Source: CAYMTN01 sp964393335 (GTDB lineage: Bacteria > Chloroflexota > Anaerolineae > Aggregatilineales > Aggregatilineaceae). Taken from it: a DNA stretch of 7,093 nt. A program made the position numbers and the translations under genes. Position 1 is the stretch's first letter. Each line of letters opens with the position of its first letter. Location: the NCBI GenBank assembly GCA_964393335.1, contig CAYMTN010000256.1:1-7093 (forward strand). Direction: 5' to 3'. Shown one piece after another: positions 1 through 5,372 of the stretch. Under the pieces are notes generated by a model. It saw nothing but the letters and a program-made list of their open reading frames with translations, had not been told where the DNA came from and did not search any database.

Positions 1-1833
1 CACCTGCGGCAGTCGCGTTTCAAACATCTCCGCCAGGTAGGGATAATCACTGACCGCGACGCGCACGTTAGCCGTCTGTTCTGCTGACTGCGGATCGGTG
101 AAGCCCACCGACGCGCCGATCCGCAGTTCCCCTGGCTCAGCTTGCAGCAGGACGGTACCCCGGTCGTAGTCCAGCAGTTCGCTCAGGCACGCCAGCATCG
201 CTTGCAGCGCATCCTCAAGCGTGCGGCTGGCGAGCAAATTGGCGACCTCGCGCAGCACTTCCGCCACGCGCCGCTGCTGGCGCTCCTGCTGGTGCAGGCG
301 CGCATTATCAATCGCCACCGCCAACTGCTGCCCGACACTTTCCAGCAGCGCCACTTCGATCCCGTCAAAGGTGCGCGGGTGCTGCATGCCGATTTGCAGC
401 ACGCCGATCACTTCGTCGCGGGTGGTAAGCGGCACCGTGATCCCGGCCCGCAGGCCATCCGCCTCAAAACGTGCGCCAAAACGCGGGTTTTGGCGCGTAT
501 CGTGAATCACCTCGGATTTGCGAGTCTGCAACACGTGGCCCTTGATGCTGCCGGCGATTGGCACCAGGGGCTGCGCCGGTCGGACGGTTGGCGATAACTC
601 CAGCCGCCCGGCCAGGTGCAGCATCTCCGGGTCGCTGCTATCGATCAAATAAACAGCAGCGGCATCGCCGCGCGTGACGGTCAGCACCTGGTGCAGCGCG
701 CGCGCGATCACCTGTTCCCGGTCCAGCGACGACGAAATATCCGCGCTGATCGCGCTCAGCGCCAGCAGCTCCTGCCGCCGCTCGTTGAGGTTGCGGCGCA
801 CGCGTGACGCCGTTATGTCGCGGAAGATGAACAGGCGCGCGCCCGGCACATTCCGCACGTTGAGTTCCTCAACGGTGATTTGCAGGACGTATTCTTCGCC
901 ATCCAGTATCACCTCGCACTCGCTTGTGACCTGCCCGGCGTCCAGCATGTGCCGCACTGCCGGCAGCAAGGCCGTTCCGCGCAGCAGCTCAAAAAGGTGG
1001 GGGGAAGTGATGCTCCCACCCTGCCGCAGCCGCACGTCGAGCCAGCGCGCGATCTGGAGATTGCGCCAGACCACGCGGAAATCCTGGTTGATCAACAACA
1101 TGCCGTCGCTGTAGGTTTTCAGCGTCGTGCGGATCAGGGTATCCAGCGACACGGTGCGCGACGAGCGGACAAACAGCGCGGTGAGCAGCACCACCGGCGG
1201 GGCATAACCCAGCGCCGCCACCGTGATCATCCACCGTGCCCCGGTCAGCGGGGCCAAAATCGGCAGCAAAACGCTGAACGTGGCGACCAGGGTCAGCGGC
1301 ACCGCACCACGCCACAGGCTCACACGGCCCGACCGCAAGGCAAACGAAATCGTGATGACGTACAGAACCTGGCTGGAAAAAAACGCCAGCAGAGACACGG
1401 GCCAGTGCGCCGCCATCGACGCGCCTAACCAGTTCGTCCAACTGGTTTCGCTGAGGGGGTATACCCCCAGCAGGCCGAGCGGGTGATACAGCCAGGGCAC
1501 AATCACACTGATCGGCATCACGACGATCAGGATCACCGCCAACACCCGGCGGCGGTGAATATGCAGCCACCCTTCAAAATACAGGCCCGCCAGCGCGAGT
1601 GGCAGCAGCGCCACGTAGGCCCACACCGAGTCGGCCAGGAACGTTGCCGCCGCCGCTTTGGCCAGCGAGCGATCCGGCGTCGTGCCCAGAATCAAAAACA
1701 TCGCCGTCGCCAGCGCGGCGCTGCCTGCGTATGCGGTTAGGGCCAGCGCGGATACGCTGCGCGATTGGCGGTGGAACGCCACCGCAGCCAGGGTCGTATA
1801 TAAACTCAGAGGCAGGATCAGGAAATAGGCCAT
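1..1833 (-). CDS. Multi-helix membrane sensor with PAS and two GAF domains, probable sensor histidine kinase (3' end cut by window)
   Basis: I translated this frame by hand: 611 codons without a stop from the ATG at 1833 to base 1, so the C-terminus lies outside the window. Residues 1-225 hold about seven hydrophobic segments (for example 1-20, 30-50, 70-88, 97-113, 145-167, 176-195, 201-222), resembling the 7TM N-terminus of membrane sensor kinases. Residues 232-345 look like a PAS domain, with the YSDGMLLINQDFRVVWRN opening and the typical FIFRDIT ending. Residues 352-515 look like a GAF domain (LALSAISADISSSLDREQV start, VPLTTRDEVIGVLQI core, QQLAVAIDNARL end). A second GAF begins near 523 and is cut off. 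No HisKA, HATPase, GGDEF or phosphatase domain is visible, so kinase is inference; a cyclase or SpoIIE-type output is possible. The start is supported by a TAA stop 18 codons upstream, with only a weak AGG as ribosome site. It follows the NTPase/winged-helix gene by 54 bases and is probably co-transcribed. Confidence 0.85.
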   Translation of the reverse strand, partial: MAYFLILPLSLYTTLAAVAFHRQSRSVSALALTAYAGSAALATAMFLILGTTPDRSLAKAAAATFLADSVWAYVALLPLALAGLYFEGWLHIHRRRVLAVILIVVMPISVIVPWLYHPLGLLGVYPLSETSWTNWLGASMAAHWPVSLLAFFSSQVLYVITISFALRSGRVSLWRGAVPLTLVATFSVLLPILAPLTGARWMITVAALGYAPPVVLLTALFVRSSRTVSLDTLIRTTLKTYSDGMLLINQDFRVVWRNLQIARWLDVRLRQGGSITSPHLFELLRGTALLPAVRHMLDAGQVTSECEVILDGEEYVLQITVEELNVRNVPGARLFIFRDITASRVRRNLNERRQELLALSAISADISSSLDREQVIARALHQVLTVTRGDAAAVYLIDSSDPEMLHLAGRLELSPTVRPAQPLVPIAGSIKGHVLQTRKSEVIHDTRQNPRFGARFEADGLRAGITVPLTTRDEVIGVLQIGMQHPRTFDGIEVALLESVGQQLAVAIDNARLHQQERQQRRVAEVLREVANLLASRTLEDALQAMLACLSELLDYDRGTVLLQAEPGELRIGASVGFTDPQSAEQTANVRVAVSDYPYLAEMFETRLPQV

Positions 1834-1858
1834 ACACAGACGCCTGGGGCTGACTGGT

Positions 1859-1873
1859 GACGCGGATCGCGTC
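1859..1873 (-). other. Small perfect hairpin between regulator and sensor genes
   Basis: The minus strand reads GACGCG-ATC-CGCGTC, a perfect 6-bp stem with a 3-base loop, 14 bases after the TAA of the regulator and 25 bases before the ATG of the sensor. No T-run follows, so it does not look like a terminator. It could slow ribosomes, protect an mRNA end or simply be chance in GC-rich DNA. Confidence 0.4.
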
Positions 1874-1887
1874 GATAATTTGGACGA

Positions 1888-3309
1888 TTACGGGCTATCA
1901 CTCAGTTCACCATCCGTCGGTATGCTGCCGGGCCGGTTGAGCTTGTACCCGCGCCCGCGCACCGTGCTCACGAACTGCGGGCGGGACGGATTCGGCTCCA
2001 GTTTGGCACGCAGGCGGCTGATCAACTTCTCGATGCGGGCGTCGTCAACTTCGCCCAGGTATTCCTGGCCCCATACCGACTCGACGATCTGGTATTTGTC
2101 ACAGATTTTATCCATGCGCCCGTACAGCAAGAGCAGCAGCCGGTATTCAAGTTCGGTGAGTGGTTCGATCAACGTGGCGTTGACCCACACCGTACCCGCG
2201 TCGATATCGACCCACACGCCATCCGGCACGCCCTGCGCGGCCATCCCCTGGCGGCGGGCAAAATACGTGAACAACTCGGCAAACAGGCGCGGCTCGCCCG
2301 ATTCGTCGATGACGAGCAGGCCGCGTGTCAGCAAGTCCGCCTGCTGCGCCGCGCTGAGCGCGTCGGTGCCTTGCGTGGCGACCAGCGAGCAGGCTTCCCG
2401 CTCGGCAGGTAACAATTGTTTCCACAGCTTCGCCAGCTCGCCGCGCACCAACAGGTGATTTTGCAGCATATCATCCGCCACGCTGAGCGCCTGCTGGGTG
2501 TAGGTGGCCGGTGCGCCGGACTCGACTTGCAGCACGACATGCGCGACAGCCTGCACCAGGCCCGGATGTCCCCCGGCCTCCCGCCAGATGTAGTCGCGCT
2601 CGTGCGGGTCCAACGAGTCATTGGCCTGCCGGAAAATACTGGCGGCCAGCTCGGTCGCATCGGTCGCGCTGAGCGGCTTGAGGTGGTACTTGTGCGCGGC
2701 GAACAACTCCAGGAACTCGGCCAGATCGTCGCCGCCGCCCGCCCGCGAGAGCGGTTGCAGCGTGGACGTGACGTAGTTCAACTGCTCGCTGTATTTGTCC
2801 TTGAGCGCGCGCAAATTCAAAAAAACGCGCTCGTCCAGCCCGGTCAGCACGTCGTCGAACTCGTCAAACAGCAGCACGACATCCCGCCGCCCGTCGCCAT
2901 CGTCCAACAGTGCGATGATCGCGTCGTTAAACGCCAGCGGGATCGTAAACGCGCTCTTGGCTTCGACCACCTTGTCGTAGAACCCCTCGATGACATCACA
3001 CAACGCGCGGCAGTCGTCGCCGTCCTGATCGTCGAGCGTTTCCAGCACGGCCCGCAGGATCGCTTCGTAGAAGCCCTGGGCGCTCATTTGCAGCATCCGG
3101 TTGCAGTCCACGAAGACAAACAGCACCTGCCTGCCCGTGATCCGCTGGTAGGCCGCCGCAACGGCGGGGGCAGCCATCTGCCGCAGCAAGGTTGATTTTC
3201 CAAAATTACTGAGGCCGAACACCGCGACACACTGGCCGACGGTCAGGCTGTCAAGCAGCGCAGTGACGTCATGCGAGCGGTACGTAGTCAGGCGAGATTG
3301 GTCAGTCAT
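1888..3309 (-). CDS. STAND-type NTPase fused to a C-terminal OmpR/PhoB-type winged-helix DNA-binding domain (transcriptional regulator)
   Basis: This is a 473-residue cytoplasmic protein. Residues 32-40 (GLSNFGKST) form a Walker A P-loop and 143-150 (DVVLLFDE) a Walker B strand ending in Asp-Glu. A GHPG motif at 247-250 matches the GxP motif after the NTPase core in STAND/archaeal-type ATPases. Residues 251-365 are a mostly helical linker. Residues 370-459 are a canonical trans_reg_C winged helix: LTELEYRLLLLL, then VWGQEYLGEVDDARIEKLISRLRAKLE, then the wing STVRGRGYKL. No phospho-acceptor receiver domain is present. I infer that nucleotide-controlled switching replaces phosphorylation and that the protein binds DNA. 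The frame is open further up, to a GTG at 3420 with an ATG at 3357, but residues encoded there are Cys/Arg-rich and unlike a domain. I chose the ATG at 3309, which directly precedes the ATPase fold, although no clear Shine-Dalgarno site is visible for any of the three. It is followed by a sensor gene in the same frame. Confidence 0.88.
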   Translation of the reverse strand: MTDQSRLTTYRSHDVTALLDSLTVGQCVAVFGLSNFGKSTLLRQMAAPAVAAAYQRITGRQVLFVFVDCNRMLQMSAQGFYEAILRAVLETLDDQDGDDCRALCDVIEGFYDKVVEAKSAFTIPLAFNDAIIALLDDGDGRRDVVLLFDEFDDVLTGLDERVFLNLRALKDKYSEQLNYVTSTLQPLSRAGGGDDLAEFLELFAAHKYHLKPLSATDATELAASIFRQANDSLDPHERDYIWREAGGHPGLVQAVAHVVLQVESGAPATYTQQALSVADDMLQNHLLVRGELAKLWKQLLPAEREACSLVATQGTDALSAAQQADLLTRGLLVIDESGEPRLFAELFTYFARRQGMAAQGVPDGVWVDIDAGTVWVNATLIEPLTELEYRLLLLLYGRMDKICDKYQIVESVWGQEYLGEVDDARIEKLISRLRAKLEPNPSRPQFVSTVRGRGYKLNRPGSIPTDGELSDSP

Positions 3310-3393
3310 GATCCGGGCGGGACAACTTTCATCTAACGAGCGCTCGCGGGTTCTCATCAGCAGATGACCACAAACCGGCGACACCCTGCACGA

Positions 3394-3439
3394 AAAGTGA
3401 CCGCACGCTAACCGGGGCACGGCTAACGTCAGTCACTTT
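3394..3439. promoter_or_regulatory. Operator-like array: inverted arms enclosing two direct repeats
   Basis: On the plus strand AAAGTGAC (3394-3401) and GTCACTTT (3432-3439) are perfect 8-bp inverted arms. Between them lie two near-identical direct repeats, GCACGCTAAC (3403-3412) and GCACGGCTAAC (3417-3427), which differ by one inserted G. The right arm abuts the predicted -10 box at 3440-3445 and covers the expected transcription start, where a bound protein would block or tune RNA polymerase. OmpR/PhoB-type winged helices commonly bind direct repeats, and such a protein is encoded just downstream, so autoregulation is a natural inference. The 14-15 base repeat spacing is wider than the about 11 bases of classical PhoB sites. 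Confidence 0.45.
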
Positions 3440-3467
3440 AGTATAACGTATCTTACCGCCAATCCAA
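3440..3467 (-). promoter_or_regulatory. Sigma70-like promoter for the regulator/sensor pair
   Basis: On the minus strand TTGGAT (3467-3462) is followed after 16 bases by TATACT (3445-3440). The -10 box matches TATAAT at five of six positions; the -35 box matches TTGACA at only three (TTG). The surrounding bases are the most AT-rich stretch in this intergenic region. Transcription would start near 3433, giving a leader of about 125 bases before the ATG at 3309, or about 13 bases before the GTG at 3420. Confidence 0.5.
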
Positions 3468-3480
3468 GCCAGACGCGCCT

Positions 3481-3540
3481 GGGGTAATCGCACCCCAAAT
3501 CCAACAGGGGCTTTGCCCCATGCCCCACAAGCCTTTTGGA
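3481..3540. repeat. Compact palindromic intergenic element (REP-like)
   Basis: Three nested or adjacent stems occur within 60 bases: GGGGT(AATCGC)ACCCC at 3481-3496; GGGGC(TTT)GCCCC at 3507-3519; and outer arms TCCAA (3500-3504) and TTGGA (3536-3540) which enclose the second stem plus an extra GCCCC. This density of stems resembles bacterial REP-type intergenic elements, but only one copy is present here, so its repetitive nature is inference. It lies between the end of the surface-protein gene and the regulator promoter and could act as an mRNA 3' end stabiliser or terminator. Confidence 0.4.
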
Positions 3541-3552
3541 AATGGCCGGGCC

Positions 3553-3578
3553 AAAAACACCGCCGGGCGCGGGGGCGG
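3553..3578 (-). terminator. Possible intrinsic terminator after the surface-protein gene
   Basis: In the minus-strand transcript CCGCC (3578-3574) can pair with GGCGG (3564-3560) around a 9-base GC-rich loop, followed after two bases by TTTTT (3557-3553). This is the only stem in the intergenic region with a T-run at the right place. The stem is short and the T-run only five long, so it is a weak candidate, about 83 bases after the stop codon. Confidence 0.35.
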
Positions 3579-3623
3579 AGCCACCGCACGCAACACGCGC
3601 GCTCAACCGGTTGGGAACCAACA

Positions 3624-3656
3624 GGCGCTGGCGCGCCGGGATGGTGCGCCAGCACC
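3624..3656 (-). other. Strong hairpin just after the surface-protein stop codon
   Basis: In the minus-strand transcript GGTGCTGGCGC (3656-3646) pairs with GCGCCAGCGCC (3634-3624) over 11 bp, with a single G-U pair and an 11-base loop. It starts four bases after the TAA at 3661. No T-run follows, so it would be a Rho-dependent stop, a pause or an mRNA 3' protecting structure rather than a classical intrinsic terminator. Confidence 0.5.
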
Positions 3657-3660
3657 ATGA

Positions 3661-5328
3661 TTACGCAGAAGTACGCAGCTTGCGGGCGATGAAGACCACC
3701 GCCACCAGTCCGGCTGCCGCAATCACCAGCACCGTCAGCCCGCTGGTGCCGCTGATGCTGCCGGCCCCTTCGCCGATGTCCCCGAAGAAACCGGTCGTCG
3801 GCAGCGCAACAGGCGTGCCCGAACCCTCACCCGCGCCCGGTTCGGGAGTCGCCGTCTCGGTGACCACGCCCGGCGGGGTGCGCGTCTGCAAGGCAAACGC
3901 CGTCGCCGTCATGTCGATCGGATTCGGGCCAGCCGTGCTGGTCGGAACGGTCGGGCTGGGCGTGATCATCTCCGGGCTGATTTCAAACGTGATCTCACCC
4001 TGAGTGGGCACGTTGACCTTGATCACCAGCGGCTTGCCCTGCGGCACCAACGCTTGCAGGTCCGGGGGCAGCGAGTTGTAGTCCAGCTCCACCCAGTACA
4101 CGCCCGGTTCCAGCGAGCCGAAATCAAACGTGCCGTCCGTCGCGGTGGTGATGACCTGGATCAACTCGTCGGCGCTGGGCTGCGGCGTGCCGCCGGTCTG
4201 CGGCAGGACGTTGTCACCCAACGGGCTGACGATCCGCGCCAGGCCCTTGCCGCCGCCCGTATTGGGCCGGTAGCCCGTGCTGCCGGATGTCGGCAGGCCC
4301 CGGCTGAGCGACAGTTGATAACTGCCCGGCCAAGCCACGCTCGTCACGCGGATGGTATAGGTACCGTCCTGCGGCAGCGTGAAGTTGAGGATGGCGGCAT
4401 TCGAGCCTTCGCCGCTGTCGTCATCGCCGATCAAGACATTGCCGGCGGGGCCGAGCAGCTCCAGGAACATATCCATCTGCACTGGGTTATCGGCCATCGC
4501 GTTGATGTTCACGACGTCATTCGCCGTCGCGTTGAAGGTCCAGACGTGCGTTTCACCCGCTGCCAGCGTGCCGGTGACAGTCTCGCCGTAGGCGATCACG
4601 CGGTTGCCGGGTTCGCCGCTCACGGGCGGCGCGGTGGTAGCGCTTTCAGCCGGGGTACCTTCGCCGGTGCCACCTGCCGGAGCTTCGGGGGCCGGGGTAC
4701 GGTCCGCCGGGGAAAAGACACCGTCGCCGTCATCCCGGTAGAGGCGCAGGGTCAGGTTGCCATACGCGCGCCCTTCCTGGTCCACCACGCGCCCGACCAG
4801 CTTATTCGCCTCCGCCGTCGCCGTGCCCGCCGCGTTGAGCGCTTCCTGGGTCTGGGTCTGGAAGAAGGCCTGAGTCTGCTGTATGAAAAACTCCGCCGTC
4901 GCCGTGCCCGCCGCGTTGGTTGCGTCAATCGCCGCCTGAGTCTGGCGCAGGATGTCTTCCTGGGTGGCCGTCAGCTCGGCGTTACGAACCGCCGTCTGGC
5001 TGGCCTGTTCGATCATCGCCAGCGCCGTCAGCGTGGCATTGTACTGCACCTCCACCGCGACGTTGGTCTGGACGACCGCCGTGCTGGTTTTTTCGTTGGC
5101 GGTCAGGCCGCTGCTGCCGCTGAAAGCAAACAGCACCAGCAGCACGACTATCACCACCACGGCCAGCATCATCAGCGCGCCGACGATCTTGAAGGTACGG
5201 CTGACGCCTTCCCCCCCTTCCGGTTCGCCAAAGTCCGGGACGGATATGTCTTCGTCAAAATCAAACGATGGCGTTTCGTCGAGATCACTAAAATCTTCGA
5301 GATCTTCAAAAAGTTCGTCATCAGCCAT
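3661..5328 (-). CDS. Dual-anchored surface protein: acidic tail, TM helix, Thr/Ala stalk, PPC-like domain, LPTTG-like C-terminal signal
   Basis: The protein has 555 residues. Residues 1-40 are strongly acidic and likely cytoplasmic; 46-70 form a transmembrane helix that is too far from the N-terminus and too long to look like a cleaved signal peptide. Residues 75-176 are a Thr/Ala/Gln-rich, probably helical stalk with two NAAGTATAE copies (138-146, 165-173). Residues 177-205 begin like an SdrD_B/Cna-B domain (LVGRVVDQEGRAYGNLTLRL), then a Pro/Ala/Thr linker leads to a PPC-like beta domain at about 243-342 (TGTLAAGETHVWTF ... DDDSGEGSNAAI ... DGTYTIRVTS). Residues 384-452 look like the second half of the SdrD_B/Cna-B fold (TTATDGTFDFGSLEPGVYWVEL). 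After a Thr/Pro-rich linker come LPTTG (509-513), a helix (530-548) and RKLR. No catalytic residues were recognised. The role is probably structural or binding at the cell surface. A perfect GGAGG site sets the start. It is likely the last gene of the right-hand operon. Confidence 0.9.
   Translation of the reverse strand: MADDELFEDLEDFSDLDETPSFDFDEDISVPDFGEPEGGEGVSRTFKIVGALMMLAVVVIVVLLVLFAFSGSSGLTANEKTSTAVVQTNVAVEVQYNATLTALAMIEQASQTAVRNAELTATQEDILRQTQAAIDATNAAGTATAEFFIQQTQAFFQTQTQEALNAAGTATAEANKLVGRVVDQEGRAYGNLTLRLYRDDGDGVFSPADRTPAPEAPAGGTGEGTPAESATTAPPVSGEPGNRVIAYGETVTGTLAAGETHVWTFNATANDVVNINAMADNPVQMDMFLELLGPAGNVLIGDDDSGEGSNAAILNFTLPQDGTYTIRVTSVAWPGSYQLSLSRGLPTSGSTGYRPNTGGGKGLARIVSPLGDNVLPQTGGTPQPSADELIQVITTATDGTFDFGSLEPGVYWVELDYNSLPPDLQALVPQGKPLVIKVNVPTQGEITFEISPEMITPSPTVPTSTAGPNPIDMTATAFALQTRTPPGVVTETATPEPGAGEGSGTPVALPTTGFFGDIGEGAGSISGTSGLTVLVIAAAGLVAVVFIARKLRTSA
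4810..4918 (-). repeat. Two 28-base perfect direct repeats inside the stalk-coding region
   Basis: Bases 4810-4837 and 4891-4918 are identical over 28 bases, offset by 81 bases (27 codons). They encode the two NAAGTATAE segments of the stalk of the surface protein. Identity at silent positions suggests a recent in-frame duplication or gene conversion rather than selection on the protein alone. Such repeats may let the stalk length vary by slippage or recombination. Confidence 0.85.
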
Positions 5329-5334
5329 AAGTTT

Positions 5335-5339
5335 CCTCC
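5335..5339 (-). promoter_or_regulatory. Ribosome binding site of the surface-protein gene
   Basis: The minus strand reads GGAGG, then six bases, then ATG at 5328. This is a near-ideal Shine-Dalgarno site and fixes the start of the 555-residue protein. Confidence 0.85.
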
Positions 5340-5366
5340 GAGATGTTTGCCTGTGCCCGGCATCTC
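5340..5366 (-). other. Hairpin abutting the ribosome binding site of the surface-protein gene
   Basis: In the transcript GAGATG (5366-5361) can pair with CATCTC (5345-5340), and an inner CC/GG pairing can extend the stem with an AAAC-type bulge on one side. The structure occupies most of the 44-base gap and ends directly at the GGAGG site. It has no T-run, so it is not a classical terminator. It could tune translation of the surface protein relative to the gene before it. Confidence 0.35.
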
Positions 5367-5372
5367 ACACGG

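Larger units (their letters stand above)
3310..3660. other. Intergenic region without a credible gene
   Basis: About 350 bases separate the surface-protein gene from the regulator gene. Short open frames here (minus strand 3329-3658 and 3433-3621) encode Arg/Ala/Trp-rich sequence without family resemblance, and they overlap hairpins and a promoter, so I do not count them as genes. In the direction of transcription the region holds two hairpins, one of which could be a terminator, a palindromic GC-rich element, a sigma70-like promoter, and paired repeats over the predicted start site. The last 110 bases are probably the 5' leader of the regulator mRNA, and carry a 10-bp palindrome CGAGCGCTCG at 3337-3346. 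Confidence 0.7.

Noticed and set aside
142..1570. Several open frames on both strands, including 989-1570 minus and 880-1428 plus
   Set aside because: They lie over the sensor gene in other frames and are Arg/Gly/Gln-rich. The continuous 611-codon frame with PAS and GAF patterns explains the region.
2416..3195. Plus-strand open frame of 259 codons
   Set aside because: It lies opposite the NTPase core and reads as Gln/Arg/Val-rich sequence without motifs. The Walker and winged-helix motifs are on the minus strand.
3310..3420. Longer form of the NTPase regulator from GTG 3420 or ATG 3357
   Set aside because: The added residues are Cys/Arg-rich, fit no domain and overlap the operator-like array. 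It is not excluded, since no start has a clear ribosome site.
3329..3658. Minus-strand open frame of 109 codons in the intergenic region
   Set aside because: It has no ribosome site, a composition typical of GC-rich noise, and it runs over hairpins and the promoter.
4192..4206. Internal LPQTG (residues 375-379 of the surface protein) as a second sortase site
   Set aside because: It is not followed by a hydrophobic helix and basic tail and lies in a linker before a beta domain, so it is probably chance in Pro/Thr/Gly-rich sequence.
4810..4918. 28-base repeats considered as a CRISPR fragment
   Set aside because: There are only two copies, both in frame inside a coding region and encoding the same peptide; no cas genes are present.
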